A stretch of DNA of 64,000 nt, taken from positions 1 through 64,000 of the forward strand of contig VUAW01000013.1 of assembly GCA_008711135.1 (NCBI GenBank). Reading direction: 5' to 3'. The stretch is from Rhodobacteraceae bacterium LNNU 3342. Its GTDB lineage: Bacteria; Pseudomonadota; Alphaproteobacteria; Rhodobacterales; Rhodobacteraceae. Each line of letters begins with the position of its first letter. Position 1 is the stretch's first letter. The notes under the pieces are model-generated. The model saw only the letters and a list, made by a program, of their open reading frames with translations, was not told where the DNA came from and ran no database searches. A program made the position numbers and the translations under genes. This document shows positions 34,710 to 44,188 of the stretch, in pieces.

Positions 34710-35663
34710 ATGACGGGCCACGATATCGCGCATCTCGGCCATGTCGAGATCTTCACCGACAGGTATGACGAGAGCCTCGCGTTCTTCATCAACGTCTATG
34801 GGCTGTCGCTGTCGGCCGAGGATGAAACCTCGGCCTATCTGCGGGCTTGGGATGACTATGAGTTCCACACGCTGAAGCTCAGCCGCAGCGACACCACCGG
34901 CGTTGGCCACATCGGCTACCGCGCCTCCAGCCCCGAGGCGCTGGAGCGGCGCGTGGCTGCCATCGAGGCTTCGGGCTACAAGACCCACGGCTGGACCGAA
35001 GGTGACCTTGGGCACGGCCCCGCCTTCCGGTTCGAGGATCCATTTGGCCACATCTTCGAAATCTACTGGGAAACCCGCCGCCCCGACCTGAAGGATGATG
35101 AGCGGCCAGCGCTCAAGAACATGGCCAGCCGGTTCCACGGGCGTGGATGCCATCCGCGCAGGCTTGACCACGTGAACCTGCTGGCTGCGGACGTGGCAGA
35201 GTTCCGGCGCTTCATGGAAACCTGCCTTGGGTCGCGTGTCACTGAATACATCCAATTGGACAACGGACGGATTGGCGGCTGCTGGTTCACTGTGAACAAC
35301 AAGACCTATGACCTTGCCTGCACCGAGGAACATGGCGGCCAGCAGGGGCGGCTGCACCACGTGACCTATGCCACCGATCAGCGCGAGGACATCCTGCGCG
35401 CGGCAGACATCATGCTCGAAAACGGCGTGCATATCGAAACCGGCCCCCACAAGCATGCAATCCAAGGCACCTTCTTCCTGTATGTCTGGGAACCCGCGGG
35501 CAACCGGATCGAGCTTGCCAACGCCGGCGCCCGGCTGATCCTCGCCCCGGATTGGGAGCCCGTCTGCTGGACCGAAGCCGAACGCAAGAAGGGGCAGGCC
35601 TGGGGCCTGAAAACGATCGAGACGTTCCACACCCATGGTACGCCGCCTGCTTCGAAAAACTGA
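34710..35663 (+). CDS. Type I extradiol (catechol 2,3-dioxygenase-like) ring-cleavage dioxygenase
   Basis: 317 residues, two vicinal-oxygen-chelate domains. Likely Fe(II) ligands in the C-terminal domain are His154 (RLDHVNLL), His216 or His217 (RLHHVTYAT) and Glu268 (NRIELAN), all in the expected places for catechol 2,3-dioxygenase. It opens a catecholic ring next to the hydroxyls. No other meta-cleavage genes lie in the window, so the substrate is unknown. Start chosen for GGAGGGG just upstream. Divergent from the double-HTH LysR regulator. Confidence 0.9.
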   Translation: MTGHDIAHLGHVEIFTDRYDESLAFFINVYGLSLSAEDETSAYLRAWDDYEFHTLKLSRSDTTGVGHIGYRASSPEALERRVAAIEASGYKTHGWTEGDLGHGPAFRFEDPFGHIFEIYWETRRPDLKDDERPALKNMASRFHGRGCHPRRLDHVNLLAADVAEFRRFMETCLGSRVTEYIQLDNGRIGGCWFTVNNKTYDLACTEEHGGQQGRLHHVTYATDQREDILRAADIMLENGVHIETGPHKHAIQGTFFLYVWEPAGNRIELANAGARLILAPDWEPVCWTEAERKKGQAWGLKTIETFHTHGTPPASKN

Positions 35664-35746
35664 GACATGCATGTGCTTGGAAACCGTGGCGAAAGGCGCT
35701 AGGTCGATACAGCGTCGGGGCAGGCGTGACAGCTGAGGAATGAGGC

Positions 35747-37171
35747 GTGCGGGATCTCGGGCGGGTAGAAAGCGGTGTGGCAGGGCTGGACAGGGTGCTG
35801 GGCGGGGGCTTCGTAGAAGGGGCTTCCTATATCTTTCAAGGCAGACCCGGCGCCGGCAAAACTATCCTGTCGAACCAGATCGCCTTTGCGCGGGCCGCAC
35901 TGGGGGAAAAGGTTCTCTACGTTACGCTTCTGTCAGAGTCGCACGACCGGCTGTTCCAGAACCTGTCCACCCTGAAATTCTTTGACCATTCCCGGGTGGG
36001 GCAGAACGTCATCTATCTCAGCGCCTTTTCGACGCTTCGGGACGAAGGGCTTGGGGCGGTGGTCCAGTTGCTGCGGACCGAAATCCGGCGCCATGACGCG
36101 CAGCTGCTGGTCTTTGACGGGCTGCTGAACGCCCGCGACCGGGCGGACAACAATCTCGACGTCAAGACTTTCGTGGCCGAACTTCAGGGGCAGGCGGCCT
36201 TTGCCCGCTGCACGACGCTGTTCCTGACCAGCACCGAACTTGATGACGCGAGCCCTGAACACACCATGGTCGACGGGGTCGTTGACCTGAGCGAGGATCT
36301 GGTGGGTGTACGCGGCATCCGGCGACTGCAGGTGCGCAAGGCGCGCGGCAGCGCCATGATCGGTGGCCTGCACCAGTACGAGATCAGCGACCGTGGCATC
36401 ACCGTCTATCCGCGGCTGGAGGCAGCAATTCAGCGTCAGTGGTTTGATGCGCCAGGGCTGGAGCATCGCCTGTCCAGCGGCTGCGCCGATCTCGATGAAC
36501 TGATCCACGGCGGCTTTCCAGCAGGCTCTCTCACACTGGCAAGCGGCCCCACGGGCACCGGCAAGACCACTCTGGGCCTGCACTTTCTCAGTGCCGCCAG
36601 CGCCGAGGAGCCCGGGCTCCACTTCGGTTTCTTCGAGACGCCGCAGCGCCTGGCGCAGAAGGCGCAGAATCTCGGCATCCAGTTGCCCGGGCCGGACGTG
36701 CTTGACCTGCTTTGGCATCCGATGGGCGAAAACCTTCTGGACAAGCTGGGGAGTCAGCTTCTTGAACATGTGGAGGCCCGGAAGGTGCGGCGCCTGGTCA
36801 TCGACGGGATGGGCGGGTTCAGCCGCGCGGCCGCCACGCCCCAGCGGCTGACCGAGTTCTTCGCCACCCTCATCAATCGCCTGCGCGACATGGAAGTGAC
36901 GACGCTTGCGACGTGGGAACTGCGCGAGCCCCTGACCAGCGTTGCCGGCGCCCCTGTGGAACCTCTGTCGGCGCTGCACGACAACCTGATCCTTCTGCGG
37001 CGGGTTGAACGAGGCCACGACCTGCACCGGACCATTTCCATCCAGAAGATGCGCGACAGCGACTTCAATACTTCCACTCACGCACTCCGCTTCACCTCGC
37101 GGGGGCTGACCCTTGTCAGCCCTTCACAATGGGACCCAGAGGGGATCGCACGCGAGGTTGGATCAATCTGA
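35747..37171 (+). CDS. KaiC-like double RecA-domain ATPase
   Basis: 474 residues with two KaiC/RAD55-like ATPase domains. First Walker A at about residues 32-39 (GRPGAGKT) and Walker B in LLVFDGLL; second Walker A at about 266-274 (GPTGTGKTT) with RLVIDGM. The catalytic glutamate pair of clock KaiC is not preserved (LLSES in the first domain, FFETP in the second), and I see no typical C-terminal autophosphorylation site. No kaiA or kaiB is nearby. The response regulator gene follows by 25 bases, so this is probably a KaiC-related signalling ATPase rather than a clock. The start is a GTG. Confidence 0.85.
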   Translation: MRDLGRVESGVAGLDRVLGGGFVEGASYIFQGRPGAGKTILSNQIAFARAALGEKVLYVTLLSESHDRLFQNLSTLKFFDHSRVGQNVIYLSAFSTLRDEGLGAVVQLLRTEIRRHDAQLLVFDGLLNARDRADNNLDVKTFVAELQGQAAFARCTTLFLTSTELDDASPEHTMVDGVVDLSEDLVGVRGIRRLQVRKARGSAMIGGLHQYEISDRGITVYPRLEAAIQRQWFDAPGLEHRLSSGCADLDELIHGGFPAGSLTLASGPTGTGKTTLGLHFLSAASAEEPGLHFGFFETPQRLAQKAQNLGIQLPGPDVLDLLWHPMGENLLDKLGSQLLEHVEARKVRRLVIDGMGGFSRAAATPQRLTEFFATLINRLRDMEVTTLATWELREPLTSVAGAPVEPLSALHDNLILLRRVERGHDLHRTISIQKMRDSDFNTSTHALRFTSRGLTLVSPSQWDPEGIAREVGSI

Positions 37172-37196
37172 TGCGTATGCGGAGGAGCGTGTCACC

Positions 37197-37577
37197 ATGG
37201 CAGTAATTGTCGTCGCAGATGACGAGTTCCTGCTTGCCCAGATGCTCGCGGACCTTCTGGAGGATGAAGGGCACGAAGTCTTCATGGCGCAGAACGGCCG
37301 CAAGGCGCTTGACCTGGTGCGGCGGCGTGGCCCTGCGCTTCTGGTCACGGACTTCATGATGCCGATGCTGAACGGGATGGAGGTAGCCACCGAGATCCGC
37401 GCGGACCCGGCCCTGCACGACCTGCCGATTGTGCTTGTGACCGGGGCGCAGGGTGGCATCGCGCGGGATCGAAGCGATCTTTTCGACGCGGTGCTTGACA
37501 AGCCCTACAGCCACGACGCGCTGCTGGAGGTCGTGGCGCGGCTACTGGAACGCGGGCGCGGCACAGGGTCACCTTAG
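37197..37577 (+). CDS. Single-domain response regulator (CheY-like)
   Basis: 126 residues, receiver domain only. Acidic pocket Asp8-Asp9, phosphoacceptor Asp52 (VTDFMMP), Thr82 and Lys102 (LDKPY) are all present. No output domain, so it acts by protein contact. The start at 37197 has GGAGGAG 13 bases upstream, a rather long spacing. It is in an operon with the KaiC-like ATPase; pairing of such ATPases with receivers is known in several bacteria. Confidence 0.88.
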   Translation: MAVIVVADDEFLLAQMLADLLEDEGHEVFMAQNGRKALDLVRRRGPALLVTDFMMPMLNGMEVATEIRADPALHDLPIVLVTGAQGGIARDRSDLFDAVLDKPYSHDALLEVVARLLERGRGTGSP

Positions 37578-37973
37578 GCCGCTCTGCGGTCGCATCCGCA
37601 ACCGGCGATTCGCCGGGGCTGGCTTCTGGCCGCTGCATACCCAGCCGGAAATTGTCCTGCTACATGATGACCCTGCGCCTTTCGGGACACGCGAGGCAGG
37701 TGAACTTGTGCCGCTTTGACAAAAAGCTTCACAGAACGCCCGTAAAAAGATAGTTCATCTTCTTGCAGACAACTTTTGGAACAGCAGTTCCCGACATTGA
37801 TTTGCGGTTCGGTCATCTTTCCAAGGAAAGTATCCCCTGGCCGCAGCGTGAACAGAACTCGTCGGTCGGGCCTTCCGGTTTTGCCCGGAAATCCTGACCA
37901 ACCGCGCCGGCGCGGGATGAGGAACAGGTGCTTTGCCGGTATTGCCCGGCGCAAACGGATGTGGTTGCCAGTC
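37578..37973. other. Intergenic region upstream of the cellulose operon
   Basis: About 400 bases. A short stem CCGGCG/CGCCGG at 37603-37617 follows the response regulator but has no T-tract. TTGACA at 37716-37721 is a plausible -35 box; no clear -10 follows at 16-18 bases. A GGAAC at 37778 with GATT 16 bases later is a weak stress-type match. The region probably holds the bcs promoter. Confidence 0.4.
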
Positions 37974-38666
37974 ATGAACGATACCCCAAGGAATGAGAAG
38001 GGCGTGCAGTCCCTCCGGCGGTTGGCGGGGCTTGCGCCCTTGTTGCTTGCCGGGCTTGTCATGGCCTGCGACCAAGTAGGCCCAAGCCTGGGCGCCGGAC
38101 CTACTCAGACCGACGAGGAAACGGCTCAGTACGTGATCGTGGCGGACCAGAGTTCCTGGGTTCAGGTTCCGGACGGCGTCCTGACGCTGGAACGTGCGGT
38201 GGGCCCCGACCGGGAACAACGCGTCGCCCTCAGAAACGAGAGCACGCTGCCGGGGGATAACTGGCTCTTGCTGCGCGCACGTACCCGGGGTGGGGTGAAC
38301 GCGCCGCTGCGGTCGAACGAATTCGTGACGCGCACCGGCGGCATTCCCACACCGTTCACCAGCCTGCGCGAGGGCAACCTGAATTCCGCCACGGACGCGC
38401 TTGGGTCCTACCATTGGGCAGAAGAGCGTGTGGGCGCGGATACCGTCTGCATCCTGGCCCTTCGCCGTATAGGAGAGGCGGAGCGCATCATGCCAAGCGG
38501 CGCGAACGTCATGGACGTGATGATGCGCAACTGCGTGGTGGGGACGCGGGAAGAGGCGCTTGCCCCGATAACCGCCGAGCGTCTGGCGTATTTCCCGCGC
38601 AGCGCAGGCGGCGCCGCGCCTTCTGAAAACCGCAACCTGTCGCCGCTTGCGGCGCCGATGCGCTAG
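37974..38666 (+). CDS. BcsN-like cellulose biosynthesis lipoprotein
   Basis: 230 residues. A lipoprotein signal is seen (LAPLLLAGLVMAC, Cys at about residue 32), so the protein should be anchored in the periplasmic or outer membrane leaflet. The rest is mixed alpha/beta with four more cysteine-poor blocks and a disordered end. It stands first in the operon, 13 bases before bcsA, where BcsN is found in alphaproteobacterial (type III) cellulose operons. Identification is by position and general resemblance. The start at 37974 has only a weak ribosome binding site; ATGs upstream would hide the signal peptide. Confidence 0.65.
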   Translation: MNDTPRNEKGVQSLRRLAGLAPLLLAGLVMACDQVGPSLGAGPTQTDEETAQYVIVADQSSWVQVPDGVLTLERAVGPDREQRVALRNESTLPGDNWLLLRARTRGGVNAPLRSNEFVTRTGGIPTPFTSLREGNLNSATDALGSYHWAEERVGADTVCILALRRIGEAERIMPSGANVMDVMMRNCVVGTREEALAPITAERLAYFPRSAGGAAPSENRNLSPLAAPMR

Positions 38667-38679
38667 GCCGGGGGTACCG

Positions 38680-41037
38680 ATGGCTGCGTCCACTTCGACA
38701 GGCGGCGTGATGAGCCGTGCTCTCGTGCTGCTTCTATGGTTCGTGCTTCTGGTCCCGATCGTTGTCCTGACGCTCGCGCCGACATCGAACTTCGTGCAGG
38801 CCCTTCTGGGCGCGGCGGCCGTGGTCACGGTCGTGCTGCTCAAACCCTTTGCCGAACGGCGGCTGCCGCGCTTCCTCCTCATGGCGACCGCCAGCGTGAT
38901 CGTGCTTCGCTACTGGATCTGGCGCTTTACGGAAACGCTGCCGGAACCGGGGCTGACGGCATCGTTCATCCTCGGCGGCCTGCTGTTCGTGGTGGAAACC
39001 TACGCCATTCTTGTGTTCTTCCTGAACGCAGTGCTCACCGCCGACCCGGTGGAGCGGCCCTTTCCACCCAAGGTGGCACCGGCCGACCTGCCGACGGTCG
39101 ATGTTCTTGTCCCGTCCTACAACGAGCCGATCGAGATGCTGAGCGTCACGCTTTCGGCTGCGCGCAACATGATCTATCCAGAAAACCGCAAGCGCGTGGT
39201 GCTCTGCGATGATGGCGGCACCGATCAGCGCTGCAATTCCGATGATCCGGCGATCGCCGCGGCGGCGCGCAAGCGGCGGGCCGATCTTCAGGCGCTTTGC
39301 CGGGACCTGGGGGTGATCTATTCCACCCGCCCGCGGAACGAACATGCGAAGGCCGGCAACATGACTGCTGCGCTGGAAAAGCTTGACGGCGATCTCGTGG
39401 TTGTTTTCGACGCGGACCACGTGCCTACCCGCGACTTCCTAGCCCGCACAGTCGGCTACTTCGTCGAGGACCCAAAGCTTTTCCTGGTCCAGACCCCGCA
39501 CTTCTTCATCAACAAGGACCCGATCGAGCGGAACTTGGGCCTGAGCAACGCTGTCCCGCCCGAGAACGAGATGTTCTACAACTTCATCCACCTCGGGCTT
39601 GATCGCTGGGACGGCGCCTTCTTCTGCGGTTCCGCCGCGGTTCTGCGCCGCGCGGCGCTCGACAGCGTGGGCGGCTTCGCGGGCGAGACGATCACGGAAG
39701 ATGCCGAAACCGCACTCGAAATCCATTCGCACGGGTGGAAGAGCCTTTATGTCAACCGCGCCATGATCGGCGGGTTGCAGCCGGAAACCTTTGCTACGCT
39801 GATCCAGCAGCGCGGTCGCTGGGCGTCGGGCATGATGCAGATGCTGATGATCAAGAACCCGCTGTTCCGCCGCGGGCTGAGCTTTACGCAGCGGCTGTGT
39901 TACCTCAATTCCATGAGCTACTGGCTGTTTCCGCTGGTCCGGCTGACGTTCCTTCTTGCGCCGCTCACCTACCTCTTCTTCGGGGTAGAGATCTTCGTAG
40001 CCACGTTCGAGGAAGTGCTTGCCTATGTGATCAGCTACATGGCGATCAGCTTCCTGGTCCAGAACGCCCTGTTCGCGCGCCACCGATGGCCCCTGATCTC
40101 GGAAATCTACGAGATCGCGCAGTCGCCATACCTCGCGGCCGCCGTCGCACGGACGATCATTCGCCCTCGCGGTGCCAAGTTCAACGTGACCGCCAAGGAC
40201 GAGACTCTGGTCGAGGATTACATCTCGCCGATCTGCGGCCCGCTGCTGGGCCTCGCGTTGCTGATGCTGGGCGGGCTCGTGGCGCTGGCCATCAGATGGG
40301 TTGCCTTCCCCGGTGACCATCCCGTGCTCATGGCAGTGGGCGGCTGGGCCATCTTCAACTTCCTGCTGGTGTCGCTTGCCCTGCGGGCAGTTGCGGAAAA
40401 GCAGCAGCGCCGCGGCTCTCCCCGCATCAGCCTGCAAGCCCCCGCGCGGGTACATTTCGATCTCAGCCCAGACGAGCGGCTGGACGCCACCATCCTCGAC
40501 GCTTCCACTAGTGGCGCAAGGCTGCGGGTTGTCCGGACCGACTTTGCGGATAGTGGCGCGCCGACGCGGCGTTTTGCACCCGGCGACATCATCTGCTTCC
40601 GCCCGATCCTCCCTGAGGCGCCCCATATCGAGCGGGATATCCGCGCCAGCATCAGGACGGTCAAGAACTCGAGCGTCGGTGGAACCGAGGTCGGGGTTCT
40701 GTTCCTGTCGGACCAGCCAGTGTCGGTGCTTGGCGCAGTGGCCTACCTCATGTTCGGCGACAGCGAGAACTGGGCAAAGATGCGGCTCGCACGGTCCCAG
40801 AAGAAGGGTCTGCTGCCAGGGCTTGGCTATGTGTTCTACCTCAGCATCACGTCCCTGCCGAAGACGATCGCAGATTTCATGCGCGAACCTGCGCGCCGGC
40901 GGCGGCGCGACGCGAATCCGGTGACCGAGCAGCGCCCCGCGCACCTCTTGGCCTTTGGTGCCGAGTTCGTGGAAACCCTGCCCGTGCCTGAACAGGGGCC
41001 TCGCGACAATTCCGCCTTGGCGATGGGGAGTGCGTGA
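38680..41037 (+). CDS. Cellulose synthase catalytic subunit BcsA
   Basis: Processive inner-membrane GT2 that polymerises UDP-glucose and extrudes cellulose. 785 residues, about eight membrane segments. Catalytic motifs: Asp177-Asp178 (LCDDGG), DAD at about 244-246 (FDADH), TED with Asp341, and QxxRW at about 377-381 (QRGRW). The C-terminal PilZ domain has R578-x-x-x-R582 (RGSPR) and D607-ASTSG, so c-di-GMP activation is expected. It matches the well-studied Rhodobacter sphaeroides BcsA layout. Its stop overlaps the bcsB start by one base (TGATG). Confidence 0.95.
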   Translation: MAASTSTGGVMSRALVLLLWFVLLVPIVVLTLAPTSNFVQALLGAAAVVTVVLLKPFAERRLPRFLLMATASVIVLRYWIWRFTETLPEPGLTASFILGGLLFVVETYAILVFFLNAVLTADPVERPFPPKVAPADLPTVDVLVPSYNEPIEMLSVTLSAARNMIYPENRKRVVLCDDGGTDQRCNSDDPAIAAAARKRRADLQALCRDLGVIYSTRPRNEHAKAGNMTAALEKLDGDLVVVFDADHVPTRDFLARTVGYFVEDPKLFLVQTPHFFINKDPIERNLGLSNAVPPENEMFYNFIHLGLDRWDGAFFCGSAAVLRRAALDSVGGFAGETITEDAETALEIHSHGWKSLYVNRAMIGGLQPETFATLIQQRGRWASGMMQMLMIKNPLFRRGLSFTQRLCYLNSMSYWLFPLVRLTFLLAPLTYLFFGVEIFVATFEEVLAYVISYMAISFLVQNALFARHRWPLISEIYEIAQSPYLAAAVARTIIRPRGAKFNVTAKDETLVEDYISPICGPLLGLALLMLGGLVALAIRWVAFPGDHPVLMAVGGWAIFNFLLVSLALRAVAEKQQRRGSPRISLQAPARVHFDLSPDERLDATILDASTSGARLRVVRTDFADSGAPTRRFAPGDIICFRPILPEAPHIERDIRASIRTVKNSSVGGTEVGVLFLSDQPVSVLGAVAYLMFGDSENWAKMRLARSQKKGLLPGLGYVFYLSITSLPKTIADFMREPARRRRRDANPVTEQRPAHLLAFGAEFVETLPVPEQGPRDNSALAMGSA

Positions 41038-43112
41038 TGAAACGTTTGCATATGTTGCGGCACTCGGCCTGCGTCCTTGCACTGCTCCTGCCGCTTGGCG
41101 CGCAGGCGCAGGAAGATTCTGCACCACTGATTCAAATTCCCTTTGCCGAGGAAGCGCCCCCCACGACGCCCGCCACCCCTATGCCGCCCGCGCGGGACGC
41201 GGGCGAGGTAGCGCCGGTTGCGGCAGCGCCCATCGTTCTGCCGCTTCTGCCCCGGCTGGCGCAGGCAAACGACCAGTCGTTCGCGCGCCTTCAGGGTGAA
41301 AGCGGCGCGGCGGAATTCAGGCTTTACTCTCCGGCTTCGGACCGGGGCGCCACGTTCCAGATCCATTACCGCACCTCGATCAACACCCTGCCGGAATACT
41401 CGCGGATCAGGGTCATTCTGAACGATAATGTTCTGGGCGAGTTCGAGCCGTCGAACTTCAGCGACTTCGGCACCGTGGACCTTGGCGTGGTTGACCTCGA
41501 GGCCGGGGAGAACACCGTCAGGATTGAGGCTGTTCACCATCACCGCATCTTCTGTGGCACCGACGTCAGCTTTGCCCTGTGGACCGAGGTGGACCTGCGT
41601 CAAAGCGGGGTGAAGGTCAGCCCCGCGACGCTCGCTCCACAGGCCGCGGATTTCCTTGCAGCCATGGCGGCCCAGTCCATGAGGAACCAGCCGATCGAGG
41701 TTCGGGGCGATCTTGCGCTTGCAGATCCGGGCCTGACCCGGTCGCTTGTCGCGCGGCTGGGAAGCCAGTTCGGCGGCAGCTTCGTGAGCTTCAGGGCGGC
41801 GCCCTTCTGGGCACAGCAAGGCGCGGCGCCCGCGCTGGCGCGGGTTGCGGTCCTTCCCCCGGGGTCCGGCGGAACCGGTTTCCGGCGCGGCGGTGACGGT
41901 GCCATCGTGCTGGTGCTTGACGGCGCATCCGCGCAGCAGGACCTTGACCGGCTTCTGCCCGAGGCGGCGCAGCGCACGGTCGCTCCCCTGTTGCAGCCGG
42001 GCTCGCCAGTACCGCTTCATGACCTTGGTTTTGCAGACAGCACCACGCGAGATCATTACTTCCGGCAGGACCTGACGTTCCGCTTGCCTCAGGATTGGCT
42101 GGTACTTGCCTCTCAAAAGGCACGGCTTGGCTTGCTTTATGGCTTTCCGGAAGGGCTGCCGACAGGCTCGATCCTCCTCGTCAAGGTCAATGGCGAGTCC
42201 GTTCGGCTCCTGCCGCTTGACCGGGAAGGCGGCGAGGTCCAGCCGCAGTTGGACGTGCAATTCAACGCGCGGCTGCTGCGCCCCGGTCTCAACAGCGTAA
42301 CGTTCGAGGCGCTGATCCCTGGTGATCCGCCGGATGCGGCGTGTCCGATCCGCCAGGACGATGTTCTGACCATTCTGGGCAACACGACGATCCAGGTGCC
42401 GGAAAGCCCCCGGATGCAGCTCGCGAACCTCGCCGCACCGCTATCGCGCCTTGGGCCCGAGGACGTGGCCCGAGTGGGCGTGGACGAAGGCAGCGCGGTT
42501 CTTACCCTCGCAGCGCTGCTGCAGCAGCCCCGGGCCGAAGCAGCCGGGGCAAGGCTGACGGTCGTTGATGTCGGTGAGGCATCGCAGATCCCGATCGACA
42601 CGTTGAACGTCAGCCGTCAGGCGCTGGTCGATGCAGTGTCGCCGGGTGAACCCACATTGGCGCCGGCGGCTACCGGCACTTCGTTCGCGCGGCTCCTTTC
42701 AGGTATGGCGCCGGGCGATGGCCCTGCTGAAGAGTGGCTGGCCCAGAACCGCGGCGTCGCCCTGATCGCGCAGCCCGATCTGGCGCGGCCGGATGCGCTG
42801 TGGCTTCTGACAGGGCCCCAAGCGGATATGGGGCAGGTCGCGCGGGCGATCGCCGCGGGGCGAGAGGCTCCGGACGGACCCCGTGGCCAAATCTCCGTTC
42901 TGCGCGCCGATGGCACCTGGGCAAGCTGGACAAGCGCCGATCAGGTTCCTGTCCTGAACGAGCCGCTGACGCTGAACAACCTGCGGTCCGTGCTGGGGAA
43001 CTATGCGTCTTGGCTGCCGCTTTCATTTGTCGGCCTGATCCTTGCGATGGCATGGGTTTCGGGAATTGTTGCCCTGACTTTTGTTGCCATGACTGGCAAG
43101 AGGTTCAAATGA
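41037..43112 (+). CDS. Cellulose synthase periplasmic subunit BcsB
   Basis: Periplasmic partner of BcsA, 691 residues. Signal peptide (MLRHSACVLALLLPLGAQAQ), Pro-rich linker, then repeated carbohydrate-binding and flavodoxin-like domains (FQIHYRTSINTLPEYSRIRV, and a second copy DLTFRLPQDWLVLA), and a C-terminal membrane anchor (PLSFVGLILAMAWVSGIVAL) that docks on BcsA. Length is close to the Rhodobacter protein. The ATG is fused to the bcsA stop. Confidence 0.93.
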   Translation: MKRLHMLRHSACVLALLLPLGAQAQEDSAPLIQIPFAEEAPPTTPATPMPPARDAGEVAPVAAAPIVLPLLPRLAQANDQSFARLQGESGAAEFRLYSPASDRGATFQIHYRTSINTLPEYSRIRVILNDNVLGEFEPSNFSDFGTVDLGVVDLEAGENTVRIEAVHHHRIFCGTDVSFALWTEVDLRQSGVKVSPATLAPQAADFLAAMAAQSMRNQPIEVRGDLALADPGLTRSLVARLGSQFGGSFVSFRAAPFWAQQGAAPALARVAVLPPGSGGTGFRRGGDGAIVLVLDGASAQQDLDRLLPEAAQRTVAPLLQPGSPVPLHDLGFADSTTRDHYFRQDLTFRLPQDWLVLASQKARLGLLYGFPEGLPTGSILLVKVNGESVRLLPLDREGGEVQPQLDVQFNARLLRPGLNSVTFEALIPGDPPDAACPIRQDDVLTILGNTTIQVPESPRMQLANLAAPLSRLGPEDVARVGVDEGSAVLTLAALLQQPRAEAAGARLTVVDVGEASQIPIDTLNVSRQALVDAVSPGEPTLAPAATGTSFARLLSGMAPGDGPAEEWLAQNRGVALIAQPDLARPDALWLLTGPQADMGQVARAIAAGREAPDGPRGQISVLRADGTWASWTSADQVPVLNEPLTLNNLRSVLGNYASWLPLSFVGLILAMAWVSGIVALTFVAMTGKRFK

Positions 43113-44188
43113 TCGACCGCCGCCGATTCAACATGATCCTGGTGGCCGCCGCTGCCATGGGCGTCGCAAGAGGAGCCGCTGCCCAGCAGGCTCCGGTCGC
43201 GGCTGATCACCCGCTTCAAGCCAGCTGGGCATCCTGGAAGTCGCGTTTTCTGGATAGTTCCGGCCGCGTGATCGATGGGTTCCAGAAAGACGCCAGCCAC
43301 TCGGAAGGGCAGGGCTATGGCATGACCATGGCGGTCACCTTTGGCGACCATGAGGCCTTCGCCGCCATGCGCGACTGGACAGAGGCGCATCTGGCCATCC
43401 GCCCGGATCCGCTGCTCGCCTGGCGCTGGATCCCCGGAGAGACGCCACAGGTTCCGGACTACAACAACGCCAGTGACGGCGACCTCTTCTATGCCTGGGC
43501 GCTGCTGCGTGGCGGCCGCATCTTCGGGGATCCGGGCGATCTTGGCCGTGCGCAGGAACTCGCATCAGCGCTGTCCACTACTTGCCTTGTGCAACATCCC
43601 GACGGCTCAGGGCGGTTACTGATGCTGCCGGCGATCGAAGGCTTTGCGACCGACAACGGCTTCATCATCAACCCCTCCTACTATATGCCGCGCGCGATGC
43701 GCGACTTGGGCGAGGCCTTCGGCATCCGGTCCCTCATCGACGCCAGCCGGGATGGTGTTGCGCTGCTTGAAGAAATGTCTGCCACCCAGTTGATGCCCGA
43801 CTGGGCAGAGATCACCGCTGAAGGCTGGCGGCCGGCCGAGGGATTTTCTGACGACAGCGGCTATGAGGCCATGCGCGTGCCGCTGTTCATGCTGTGGTCA
43901 GGGCTTTCCACCCATTCCTCGGTGCAGGCGATGGCGCGGGCGCACCAAGCCTCCGACGGGGGCCCGGGCGCAGCAACGGTTCTGGATCGCAGCACCGGGC
44001 TGGTGAAAGAACATAGCACCTACGCAGGCTATGCCGCCACGCCTGCGCTTGCGGATTGTGCCCTCGCGTCCAGCGTCGGGTCCGCAATTCCTCCGTTCAC
44101 CGGTGATCAGCCCTACTACCCGGCGACCCTGCACCTGATGGCGCTGATCGCGCAGATGGAAGTTTACCCACGATGTGTTCCGCTATGA
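43109..44188 (+). CDS. Periplasmic endo-beta-1,4-glucanase BcsZ (GH8)
   Basis: 359 residues. Signal peptide with an RRRF sequence (possible Tat signal), then GH8 catalytic domain with the acid Glu66 (HSEGQGYGM) and Asp123 (NNASDGDLFYAWAL), and DNGFIINPSYY. It trims nascent cellulose and is a normal part of bcs operons. ATGA overlap with bcsB, and its stop overlaps the next start in the same way. Confidence 0.94.
   Translation: MIDRRRFNMILVAAAAMGVARGAAAQQAPVAADHPLQASWASWKSRFLDSSGRVIDGFQKDASHSEGQGYGMTMAVTFGDHEAFAAMRDWTEAHLAIRPDPLLAWRWIPGETPQVPDYNNASDGDLFYAWALLRGGRIFGDPGDLGRAQELASALSTTCLVQHPDGSGRLLMLPAIEGFATDNGFIINPSYYMPRAMRDLGEAFGIRSLIDASRDGVALLEEMSATQLMPDWAEITAEGWRPAEGFSDDSGYEAMRVPLFMLWSGLSTHSSVQAMARAHQASDGGPGAATVLDRSTGLVKEHSTYAGYAATPALADCALASSVGSAIPPFTGDQPYYPATLHLMALIAQMEVYPRCVPL

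Noticed and set aside
37778-37802. GGAAC-N16-GATT upstream of the cellulose operon
   Set aside because: The -10 box departs from nGTT and it lies about 170 bases from the start of bcsN; too weak to call as a stress promoter.
39439-42260. Long minus-strand frames opposite bcsA and bcsB
   Set aside because: Antisense shadows of high-GC coding DNA; the plus strand carries unambiguous catalytic motifs.
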